Below, one piece after another: positions 35,902-47,400 of a DNA stretch of 64,000 nt. Location: the NCBI RefSeq assembly GCF_018143015.1, contig NC_054746.1, positions 42,846,201 to 42,910,200 on the forward strand. Direction: 5' to 3'. Under the pieces are notes generated by a model that was given only the letters and a program-made list of their open reading frames with translations, was not told the origin of the DNA and did no database searches. A program made the translations under genes and the position numbers. Each line of letters starts with the position of its first letter. Positions within the stretch are counted from its first letter, which is position 1. Origin of the DNA: Lytechinus variegatus. Its lineage: Eukaryota > Echinodermata > Echinoidea > Temnopleuroida > Toxopneustidae.

Positions 35902-36130
35902 AGCTTGACATTAGCAGTGGCCCTGGGCAACCAGAAATGAGAGTTGGGCCACCAAATTTCTGTAAAAGCCAACACTTCGTGACCCTGTTGGGCTCCCAAA
36001 GTTTTGATAAATTGTAATTTTATCTATTTTAGGACCACTAAATTTGCTTTACGGGTCACCAAATATATGAAATTGATGATTTTGGTTGACTGATCGGGCC
36101 ACTGAGAAAAAAAGTTAGTTTGGAGCCTTG
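35902..36130 (+). repeat. 230-bp repeat, family E (copy 1)
   Basis: It shares with 49503-49729 the blocks GACATTAGCAGTGGCCC, GGGCAACCAGAAATGAGA, CCCTGTTGGGCTCCCAAAGT and TTGATGATTTTGGTTGAC. The ends (GGCTCGACATTAGC in copy 2; GTTAGTGTGGAGCC) are roughly inverted. Confidence 0.7.
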
Positions 36131-37879
36131 AGTAAATAACATTGTTTTGCTTTCTTCACATTGTGTAATCTTGACCTTATTCTTTTGGCTTTTGTACATT
36201 AATGATGATTTATTTTGATGGATAAATCTCATTTTCACACAACTGAAGATCTTAGTCAATGAGTGAAAAAAATGTCAAATTCATTTAAGCAACGCACAAT
36301 CATTAAGAAGTAATGGTATTTGCAAAAACGTGAGTTAACTGAATTTTTGTTATTTTATATTTTTTAGCAAAATTATTTTCTATTTGTTTCTAATATTAAT
36401 TACATTATTTGCATAAGTCTTCTATATTAAAAATGAAATAGAGCCATGTTTCCTTTCAGTGATGATGGGGAAACTAACCCAGATCTAGCAATAGGCAAGG
36501 TCATACAATACAAATGTTCAGTAACCTAAAACAGGTATACTTAGAGTATAGTGATAAAGGATAGCGTAGGATGAGACAAAGTGGAACACAAATGACAGAG
36601 AGGGGGGAAGACATGGATGAGAGCCTGGAAACAGGAAGAGGATGATATGAAAGAGATTACTTAGTGATTTAAAGATACCTACCATTAGACAGGACCTGGT
36701 TATAGGCATATTTATTGATTAAATACAGAGAGATTCATTACTTCCATTTTAAGCCAGCTTAAAAAAATATGATGTAATTAAATGAAATACAAATTGTGTT
36801 TACTTCAATTAAATTAGGTACATAATCATGATAGAACATGGGAAAGGAGATGGATAAATAGAAATATAGGTGAAGGGAGATTGGATAGGATATGGAAGGC
36901 ATGGGGTGATTCCTTCCTCCGGGTAATTCCTTGGAAGAATTTCACTTGAAGACCCTGCCCCCCCCAACAAAAAAAAAGAAGAGAAAGAGTATCATTAGAC
37001 TATAATGTACAAATAAAAAGGAATACTCCCACTCCCCTATACTCCATTCCCCATTTTTTCTGTTGGGTTATTTTAGGGTCCAATCTTACAAAGAGTTGCT
37101 ATTGATCCGATCAATGCAATTTTGGAAAGCCAGCAACGCCAACATCTAAAATGCATCTTTCCTACATGTTGGATATTCATACATTCATTGCTTTCTTGAA
37201 AAAGTTCTGCATGTTTCTCTTTGTTTACAAAGGCCCTATTGTGGGAATTTCTTGTAGAAAAAAATATGACATAGGTGGATTTCCATACAGCTAAGGTTGA
37301 TCAGATCAATTGTACCTCTTTAATTTAGATGGGGCCCAGGTCTGAATGTCAAAATTAAGAAATAAAATGGCTGTTTATCAGTAGACTTTAATTCCATTGG
37401 CTGTTTCATCATTAATTGCTGCATATGGGATATTTGAAGAGAGCATATAGATACAAAAATTAATTATGGTACAATGGCCTAACATTAATAATTCCACTAT
37501 ATCAAAAAAGTTGTTACGGAAGGAGATAAGTGCCCTTTTCAAGGAAATGTTTTCAAGGAAATGTTTATGTCCGGGGTTTATGTCACCAATCAAGAGAACC
37601 TCTATATTCAAGGGATATAGGCCCAGGGTGAAAGGCATTCTATGGTAGTTGGGCCATTGTATATGCATAGTAATGCATAATTTCTTTTTCATTTTATAAT
37701 TTGATTGTAATAGATTCGAACCCTACAATTTGAAAAAGAGGATTATTTTGGGTGGCGCAATGGATAATTAGTCACTCCCCATCAACCTTTCAGATGTCAC
37801 TATACCACCAGGAGCTGGACAGAAGATCCTGCCAGATTGAACCTTACATGACTTTATTATTATGTAAAAATTATAAGAT

Positions 37880-38090
37880 TGGCTCAGTTGGTAGAGCGTC
37901 CGTCTCACAACCGGGAGGTCGGGGGTTCAAACCCTGGCCGCGTCAGACCAAAAGACGTTAAAAGATGGGAGTTGCTGCTACCCTAGCTGTTTGGCGTTCA
38001 ACAATTAAAGGGATAGAGCCTCGTCGACCTGGCGCTGCACGGTGGCTGCCGGGCCCACGATCAATTGGGCATAGCAAATTTTCGGAGTAT
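37880..38090 (+). repeat. tRNA-derived SINE
   Basis: The pol III box A (TGGCTCAGTTGG, 37880-37891) and box B (GGTTCAAACCC, 37924-37934) are correctly spaced, followed by a non-tRNA body (GATGGGAGTTGCTGCTACCC, then GGCGTTCAACAATTAAAGGG). The acceptor and T stems do not pair properly, so it is not a functional tRNA. The 3' limit is approximate. It lies about 400 bases upstream of the NXF1 start codon. Confidence 0.75.
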
Positions 38091-38298
38091 TTCATGTCTA
38101 TTTCGAACAATAAATTATGGATTTTCATTTCATTTTCAAAAGGGGGCTCATAAAAAGCCCCCCAGCCTCCTCCCAATGCTGCGAAGAATTGTAGCGCCAA
38201 AGAAGGTGGAATCTGTTTTCTGTTTTGACGATGGGGTGGTTTTTTTTATTTTCTTTTCTTTTTCTTTGTTTTCGCCCAAAATGCTTTGTTATATATAT

Positions 38299-38307
38299 TT
38301 TCCCGCC
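38299..38307 (+). promoter_or_regulatory. E2F-like site TTTCCCGCC upstream of NXF1
   Basis: An exact E2F consensus 166 bases before the NXF1 ATG, next to a TATATAT stretch, in the CpG-richer segment that probably holds the promoter and 5' UTR. Confidence 0.4.
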
Positions 38308-38472
38308 TTCAACGTCGGAGACGAGGCCTTGTACTTGGCAGACGTGAGATGGCGCAAGACCACTAAAATCGACGACTTCAACGAGCTCGAGTCGACCGTA
38401 TACGTAAACTGTACGTGCGCGCCCATGACGAGTCTAGCGGGCGAGATATTATAAGTCGGAAAACGGAACATC

Positions 38473-41400
38473 ATGTCGAGTTTTCAGCGTCATGGAGATT
38501 TCACAGTGACAAAATCTACTAAAGGAGGTGGTAGAAATTACTACGGTAAATATGAAAAAGCCAAAAGATGTTCTTTCTGTTTTGCATGATAAGTGTAAGA
38601 AAATATTTGTCGGTTTTCTCAATCATACTGCGTGTGAATGTTGAAAGGTAATGCCGTACGGTACGTATCCGGACGGGTTGTGTGTCCGGACGATCAATTT
38701 TAGAATGTCATTTGGAAAAAATTACCAGCAAAGTTTCATCAATTTTTAGCACAAAATGTTAGGAAATATTATAAAGAACAAAATAGAAAATGATTACAAG
38801 TAATGGATTCATATTTTTAGTGTAATCCACATACAAAAAAGAAGGCTTCAAAAAGATAAAGTGTCCGGACACCCGACCCCCCATCCTACCACTCCACTCA
38901 AGGGTTCAAATCGTCTCGTGTGTGAAGGATTCATATGCACCTGTGCACGCGAATCTTTCACACCTTTTTTACTAAAATAACTATGACTTTACATCGTAGC
39001 TAAGCATTATATTTGCGCTATGACACTTACCGAACCATATGGATCGTTTGTTGAATTCTCTTTGCTGTTTTTTTTAATAAAATAAGAGCATTTTTCGTGA
39101 TCTTCACGTAGATGCCTCTTGATCAGCGTTGATATCAACTTTTGCCTAAAGAGGGCGCGCGATATTATTTCAAAGCCGGTAGGCACTTAAGAACCAAGTT
39201 TGAAAGGATACTCGTAAAATTATGTCACTCTCGCCGATGAATATTCATTAGATCGTGGCCGTGCGTGTTCAATACACACTGAGTGCATGCATGCAGAGAG
39301 TTTGTATTGAACACGCACGACCACGATCTAATGAATATTCATCGCGACAGTGACGTAATTTTACGAGTGTCCTTTCAAACTTGGTTCTTAAGTGCCTACC
39401 GTACCTTTGTTTACGGTCTTGCAAGCTAGGCTGCTAGCTGCATTCTAGGCGATCAGCATTATTTTCTTGCTCGTTCAATCCACTTTCATCATCATCTTGT
39501 CAAAAGATGGCGTACTTTACCAATAAGTATATACGTGAGATGCAACCTGTTGATTTTTGGTACAATTTCCCATTATGCGCTGACGACTTGAATTGAGAAT
39601 GTTCGATACGAAAAATTGCTTTTCGCTTGTTGTTTGCGTACTTTCCACCGCAGTATTAAGGACGGATCGAACGGAGTATCCTGGTTGAGACTCGGAGGTA
39701 AGCGATAAAAACACTTTTATAAACAATTTCCAATTCATTTTTAAGACAAATTTAATTATTAAAATAATAATACGATAGTGGAGAAATACTGAAACGTTTG
39801 GCGTTTTTCATTCCCTCACATTCGTGTGATGAATGAAAACGTCAAAGTCCACTATGAAACCACATGCGTTGTGCGAGGTTAGTATTACTAACCTCGCATG
39901 TTGTGTGAGTGGTACGGTACATGCTGTACCGGTAATGGTAGTATGGGGGGACCTAAAGCTACGCACTTTGTTTTCAAACAATAAAAACACTCCCAATTTT
40001 AATATTTCAACAAATTATATTTCACTAATTTGTGGCAAACATTCTAAAGATCATTGACAAAGTAGAAAATATCACAAAACTCTCTAGTACGAAAATCCCG
40101 TCGTGTTTTTCGAACACCTCTTGATTTCGCGCTCCGATGTAGAAGGGGTCCTAAAGCTACGCACTCGATTTATCATGCAAAAAAATAGTATTTCCTGTGC
40201 TTCAATTTCTAAAATATATTCAAATTATTATAGGATAAAATGAAATTAAAGGGAATATAACTCCAAACTTCCTAACAGTTGTTGGTTTTCTCTGCATTTA
40301 GAGATTTACTGCAGCCTCTGTAGAAAAAATTTAATAGGAATTGTTCATCACTCTGCAGTCACAGTTCCACACACAGAGTGCGCATTTGCCATTGAAAACT
40401 GCATGCGCGATGAGTGGTGCGTAGCTTTAGGACCGGCGCAGCTTTAGGACCCCCTACCATATTTGTATGGTGGTCCCCAAGTCTGCGCACCTAATGATTT
40501 TAGTTAAGATTGAACATGAACTTCTTTTTATTTCACAAAATCTTTCTATTAATAATGTTCCTTATATTATCATGAGTAAATGTACCAAATATCTCATTAA
40601 AATTTGAAAGAAATATAGGATTTTCTTTAAAAAACCTTGGGCAGTCATTTTCAGATTGGAAAAAGAAAACGGTACCCTACCCACTCACACAACATGCGAG
40701 GTTAGTAATGCTAACCTCGCACAACGCATGTGATTTCATAGTGGACTTTGACGTTTTCATTCATCACACGAATGTGAGGGAATGAAACACGCCAAAGTCC
40801 TTGCAATATTTCTCCACTATGACTCTTGCAATTGAACATTCGTATTTTAACTTCATTCTAAAAAGGAATTATTTATAAAACTGTTTTTATCGCTTACCTC
40901 CAAATATCAAACCGTTCAATCCGTCCTTAGTTATCCTTTTATTTATTTATTTCACATCTTTATCCAGAGTAGCCTGTTCAGCTTTATACGAACAAATATG
41001 TATAATTACACAATATATACAATTAAAAAATTCATTAAAAATTGCTGGTCTTCCACAGGGCTCTGCATAAGTACCAAAAAAACCCATATAATTCATAACA
41101 TAAAGAAAACATATACACATCAAAGTAAGATTTGGCATGAGAAATTAAAAGGACATGGTAAGATAGGAAGAAAGAGATAGAGAGAGAGAGAGAAAGGGGG
41201 CAGAGGTAAACAGAGAGAGAGAGTTCAGGAGCAAAGGTAATTATGTAATATTTGACCAGTCAGGCATATTCTTATGAATAGCATAAGATAGCATAGGATA
41301 AAAACCAAATCGAGGAAGTAATCATGCATTTCTAATAAAACACGATACATGTAGCATGTGCTGTAAGTATGAGAAGTGATGTCATATTCTTATCTGTGAT

Positions 41401-44400
41401 TGCATTATATCATTTTAGGAGTAATTTAAAGGAGGCTGGCCGCTTTTCTAGTCGCGTAGCGTCCGGAAGGTTGTTCCACTTTGTGGCACCTGAATAAAGG
41501 AAAGAATTTTGATAAAAAGAGGTGGAACATTTTGGGAGTCTCAAAATCAGTTTATTTGATCGTCTAGAGTTCCTCATTAGTACGGTGTCTAGAAGTACAA
41601 TTCTACGTGAAAGTATAGGTGGGGCAAGTTCATGAATTATTCTAAACATTGTGCAGCAGGCAGATTTCCAAAAGAGTTTGTCCAATGTTGGCCAAGATAA
41701 TTTATTAAATACTTCATTGGACGGGGTTTCCCAAGTTAAGTGTGAAATTAAGTATGCTGCCCTTTTATGTAGGCGATTAAGGATATCGTAATTGACATCA
41801 CTTCTCCCTGTCCACACATTGCAACAATAGAGAATACGGGGCACTATATACCCCCAGTAAATCTGTGACAATTGTTCAGCGGAGAAGGTAGATCTCAGTC
41901 TCCTCAAAATACCCAACTTTTGCTTAACATCTTTTGCAACTTTGTTTGTATGACTCCTAAAGTCTAGATATGAGTCAATGATGACCCCAAGGCATTTATA
42001 TTCATTTACACATGCTATGGATTTTCCATCTATAATAATATCTAAGTTTTTATCTTGTAATGTGCAAACTCTTTGACGTGAACCAAGTAGCATTGTCTTA
42101 GTCTTATCGACATTGAGAATAAGCTTGTTTCGAATTAACCATTCATGTGTTCGCTTCATTACTTCATTAAGCTGTGTTTCAATGTCGTGTTTAGATGTGC
42201 CTGATACAGAAATGGTCGTATCATCAGCATACATGAACACAGATCCATTTGGAATACTCTTTCGTAGGTCATTTATAAATAAAAAAAACATTAGTGGGCC
42301 AAGTACCGACCCTTGGGGAAGACCTATATTGATATCTTTAATTGTCGACTTATTATTTTCTACAGAAACATACTGTTTGCGATGAGCAAGATACGAGTGA
42401 AACCATTTAAGACTACTTGCACTACAACCATACATTGCTAGTTTATCTAAAAGGAGTTCATGGTTCACAGTGTCGAATGCTCGACGTAAATCGAGGAAGA
42501 TAAGTCCATTCATTTTCCTATTGTCGACGTTACGAAACCATTCATCTATCATACAAAGAAGAGTCGTTTCACACGAGTGGTTTGGTCTGAAACCAAACTG
42601 GCTCAAGCATAATAGCGATCTTCTGCTTAGATAGGACATGAGTTCTGAATGGACAGCCTTTTCTATTACTTTTGATATAACAGGCAATATTGTTATTGGC
42701 CTATAGTTACTTGGGTTACTTTTATCGCCCGATTTGAAGATTGGTTGAACACGGCCAATTTTCCAAGCGTCAGGGAAGGTACACGATTCAATTGATAAAT
42801 TCAAAATGTATACAAGTGACTGTATTAAAATTGGTAGTTTACATGCATATTTCAAGAGTCTTACAGATAAATTATCATGCCCTGTGCTCTTTTTTACTCT
42901 TAATTTGTTTATTTCCGAAATAACAAATTCAGAAGAAATTGATGGCATCTCAAAAACATTGTTATCATGTACTGGTGCTTTATTTGTTGCATCCACGTCA
43001 TGCCTATGAGGTGCTAAATTATCGCTGTCAAACAGAATGCGATTGTAGTCAGATTCAGATACTTTTGCAATTTTTTCGACAGACTCAACAAAATAATCGT
43101 TCAAGTATCTGGCGACTTCATCTGCATCAGAAATAATACTTTCATTTACTTCCAGGCATATTTTATTATTCTTATTATTTTTACAAATGCTTTTAAGAAC
43201 TGTCCAGATTGCGCCAGAGTTTCCAGCGTTATTGTTTTTCTGTAACTGTATAAACTCACTTTTTGCTTCCTTGATTTTATGAGTAATAACATTTCGCATA
43301 CTGCGGTGGAAAGTACGCAAACAACAATCGAAAAGCAATTTTTCCTATCGAACATTCTCGATTCAAGTCGTCAGCGCATAATAGGAAATTGTACCAAAAA
43401 TCAACAGGTTGCATCTCATGTATATACTTATTGGTAAAGTATGCCATCTTTTGACAAGATGTTGATGAAAGTGGATTGAACGAGCAAGAAAATAATGCTG
43501 ATCGCCTAGAATGCAGCTAGCTTGCAAAGCCGTAAGTCTATGGGTACGGTAATACCATAAACAAACGGTAAGCACTTAAGAACCAAGTTTGAAAGGACAC
43601 TCGTAAAATTACGTCACTCTCGCGATGAATATTCATTAGATCGTGGTCGTGCGTGTTCAATACAAACTCTCTGCATGCATGCACTCAGTGTGTATTGAAC
43701 ACGCACAACCACGATCTAATGAATATTCATCGGCGAGAATGACATATAATTTTACGAGTATCCTTTCAAACTTGGTTCTTAAGTGCCTACCGGGCTTGTG
43801 AAAAATATCGCGCGCCCTCTTTAGGCAAAAATTGATATCTACGCTGATCCAGAGGCATCTACGTGAAGATCACGAAAAAATGCTTTTATTTTATTAAAAA
43901 AACAGCAAAGAGAAGTCAACAAACGATCCATATGGTTTGGTAAGTGTCATAGCACAATTAGAATCCGTAGCTATGATGTAAAGTCATAGTTATTTTAGCT
44001 AAAAAGGTGTGAAAGATTCGCGTGTACCAGGTGCATATGAATCCTTCACACACGAGATGATTTGAAACAATGGGTGTACCCTACCCTACCCCATGTCTGC
44101 GCACCCATTCACTTTGCACATTATTCAGGTATTTTGATGAGGAAGGCAGCATTTTGAGGCCGTCACATGAAATGCCCAAATTCATTATTTTTCCATCATA
44201 ACATATGTCTATGTGGTGCATGTGTAAATTTTGTGTTCGTTGGGTATCTTCTTTTACTAGAATCGCGCAGATATGCATGTGCACAGACAAGGGGGACTGC
44301 GCAGACTCTGGGAGCTTGCCATACTGTACCGGTACTGTTCCAGTACTGTTTTGAATGTGAGACCATTGGCATTGCCATTGATTATGAAGGGGGGGGATGT

Positions 44401-47400
44401 CTGCTCACCTAACTATTTTGAAGTTAAATTTTTATTCATGAATTTCTTTTTATTTCACAAAAAAATTAGATAATGTGAGCATTATTGTGATATTGGGAAC
44501 CACTGTTCACTTCATACAGAAGCCATTTATTCAGTCGCACGCACGGTTCCCTATTTCCACCTCCATTCACTTTGTACTCAAGTGCGCGTTTACAAATCGA
44601 CGAGTGGTTTCCGAAAGCACGATTTGGCCATAATGTTCCTTATATTTTAGTAGTAAAATATAACTACTATTTTTCTATGTTCTACTAGAAAACTACTATT
44701 TTTCTATGTTCTCTAAATTCTACTCACCAACTGTCTGACTTCTGATCCAAATTGGCACACTTGAGTTGATTCACGGAGTCCATGAATTAAGCTTCAAAGA
44801 TAATATGGAAGTGGAAGCTAGTGATTTCGGTTGTATGTTTATAAGCGATTTAGTCCGTTGAGGGCGTACAACGAATTGTGACTAGAGCTCTAGTTGAGAT
44901 ATTAAAGGGGAATGAAACCTTTGGAACCTTTGTGGGAATTTTTGTGGGAACAGAAAAATCAAAGAAACGGATCAACAAAAGTTTGAGAAAAATCAGACAA
45001 ATAATGAAAAAGTTATGAGCATTTAAATATTGCGATCACTAATGCTTTGGCGATCCTCAAATTGGCAATGCGACAAAGATGTGTGATGTCACTTGTGATC
45101 AACCCCATTACTTTAGTTTATATTTCACTTGAACTGCCTTCTTTATCACATCTATCAGTAGATCAATTTATTCTTTCTATAGGAGGGTATGTAATACAGA
45201 TTTTTAAAGAATTCATCATGGATAAAGAGTTTGTATCACCATCAGAAAAAGCAAAAAGAGACATTTTGGGGTATTTTATAGTCCATCAAAGGGAAAGTTA
45301 TTCACATGTGACATCACATATCCTTGTCGCATTGCCAATGGGAGGATCTCCATGGCATTAGTGATAGCAATATTCAAATGCTCATAACTTTCTCATTATT
45401 TGTCTGATTTTTCTCAAATTTTCTTTGTTCTTATTCTTTGATTTTTCCGTTTATACACAAGCCTACCTGTTCCAAAGGTTTCATTCCCCTTTAATCATTG
45501 CGAAAGTGAAGTCCAAAGTTATTGCACAATCCCAACACAACAGAAACTTGTTGCGTTAACTTTTTCGCGAAAAAGAAGAAAATGAATTTGAAGCTCCTCT
45601 ATGGCACACAGAAAATGCGAATAAAACAATCCACAGGTATGTCCACAGATGAAAAGATGAACTCAGAAATGCAGAACTGTATAACTCCAATATATATATA
45701 TTAAAAAAAATGTTCCAAAAATCTCATAAAGATACGGATACTGGTGTCAGTGTGTGCTGTGTAATCACAAATATGTTTTAATATGTAGGGCTTCTTCTGC
45801 TTCTTCCTGCTACTGCGGGCAAACTCATGATATAATTGCTACAGTCGTGTGTGGCTAGTGATGAATTTGAATTAATGATGATGTGCCCCCCCCCCCCCCC
45901 GATGAAAGTAGACATTTGAATTTTGCTTAAACTAATCTTAAAACTATCAACCGAAACTATCGGCAGGCTAGGGAATGTGTGATTGGTACAGAAGGTGGAT
46001 TTAGTACTGTATGGATATGGATATGGATTTCACACTCTGAAGACTGCTGAAGACTTTTCTATATGTTTACTCAAGAGTGGACTGCATTTACAGGGTCAAA
46101 TAGAATTTGTATGGTAAAGCCCTCCCCCCTGTCTGTGTGCTGTGCCCCTTGTCTGTGCATACATGTATCTGAGCTTAAGATTACTTATGATTTTGAAGTT
46201 TGAAAATGTTTTTTTTTGCCATTTTTCATCATATTTCTATTCAAATTTCCTTTGACTTTTGAAGATTGTTGCAAAGTTTTAACGTTAAGCGCAGTGGAAT
46301 TTTATACTGATACGGATTGCGCGCATTCAGTAATACAATACTGAATACATATACTGAACTAGCCAGCACATTCATTCACCACGACATACACCAAACACAA
46401 GATAATCTACTCACATGACAGTCCAAAGCAAAGAAAAGCCCCGACGTAAACTAAAAAAACCCTCCGAAAAGCAAAATTTTGTCATTAAATTAAGTGATGA
46501 ATCTGTGTCTTATTTCTGAACTATGCAGCAGGTAGACAGCTTGGCAGCCGTCTGTTTCGAGTAGTTTTTTAACATTTTTATTTATTTTTTTATTTCTCCT
46601 CTTACACAGACAGCTCGCTATCGTGCAGCCACCATTAGGGGGTTAACAATGCAAAATCCCCCTGACGGGGCTTATTGATTTTTGTCTTTATTCATTAAGA
46701 TATAAATGAAGAACTGTACCAAAATAAATTATTCCCTTTTGGCCTGAAATGCACCAAAACAAGGAAAAATAAACTTAAAAGGGAAAAAAACAGAGACTTA
46801 CTTCAGCTTTCGCGCAACTTCACTTCCGTGTTTTATCCGAACTCAATACATAAACATATGGCCATTGAGTCCCTGTACAGATCGAGCTACAACATTGGTC
46901 TCTGTATTTGGTGAGTGGAGCCAATGGAGTTCAGCGGAACAACCAACATTACAGAGACCAAAACTTTTGGTCTAGCAGTGTGTTAACTTAGACAGCGGAA
47001 ATTAGTCTGTTTGGAGGAGTTTTTAATCATTTTTTATGGCAGATTCTGTTGAGATGGCAGAGACCAACCATGATTTTTTATTCCTACGGTAGGCCTATGT
47101 ATTTTGTGCCAAGGGATAATCTAAGGATAAGCTTTAGAGTAATTGATTTTGAACTAGTTCATGTTTTGGGGTGTTTTTTTTCTCGACTTGGAAAAAAATT
47201 CCAGTGACTTGGTGAATTGAAACATTGTTTAAAATTTGATCATGAATTAGATCTGACCTTTTTATCACTTATTTTCAATGAATACTTGCAGGACATGATG
47301 ATCGCACTCGAGAAACACCAAGTGGCCACTGGCGAGGTGGAGGAAGAGGAGGGGGAGGTGGAGGAGGTGGAGGAAGAGGAGGAAGAGGCGGGGGACGAGG

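Larger units (their letters stand above)
33465..38472. other. H3.3 3' UTR and intergenic DNA up to NXF1
   Basis: The H3.3 3' UTR probably ends near 34370 or 34670. The remainder is AT-rich with a short palindromic element (35068-35173), a repeat (35902-36130) and a SINE (from 37880), then the CpG-richer NXF1 promoter region (about 38290-38472). Confidence 0.55.
38909..44068. mobile_element. Large composite foldback structure in NXF1 intron 1
   Basis: The left arm (about 38909-39915) and right arm (about 44068 back to 40680) are long inverted copies. Matching blocks include CTCGTGTGTGAAGGATTCAT, CACGTAGATGCCTCTTGATC (slightly changed on the right), AAGAACCAAGTTTGAAAGGA, GTGGAAAGTACGC and TCGCTTACCTCC. 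Each arm itself contains a palindrome of about 230 bp (39175-39405 and 43565-43795) centred on a TGCATGCATGCA-like core. Without the LINE at 40930-43297 the structure is about 2.8 kb, with roughly 1-kb arms and a 0.77-kb spacer (39916-40680). The build resembles sea-urchin TU-type foldback transposons, from memory. No transposase was seen. Confidence 0.8.
38546..47291 (+). other. NXF1 intron 1 (8.7 kb), repeat-loaded
   Basis: Runs from the donor G|GTAAAT to the acceptor TTGCAG. It contains the family D element, the 5.2-kb foldback structure with a nested LINE, the second copy of the 150-bp repeat, a TTAA-flanked palindromic element (44906-45490) and the unclassified repeat at 46845-46976. The pieces between (about 44630-44900 and 45495-46840) show only AT-rich DNA and a C15 run at about 45886. 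Confidence 0.75.

Noticed and set aside
37465-37680. Possible MITE with TACAATGGCC/GGCCATTGTA ends
   Set aside because: Only about 12 bases are inverted and I see no second copy or target duplication; too weak to call.
37880-37952. Possible tRNA gene
   Set aside because: Box A and B are present but the acceptor and T stems do not pair and a SINE body follows, so it is a tRNA-derived SINE.
38065-38454. 129-codon open frame just before NXF1
   Set aside because: It begins inside SINE-derived DNA, has a low-complexity Phe run and no family resemblance; it more likely covers promoter and 5' UTR.
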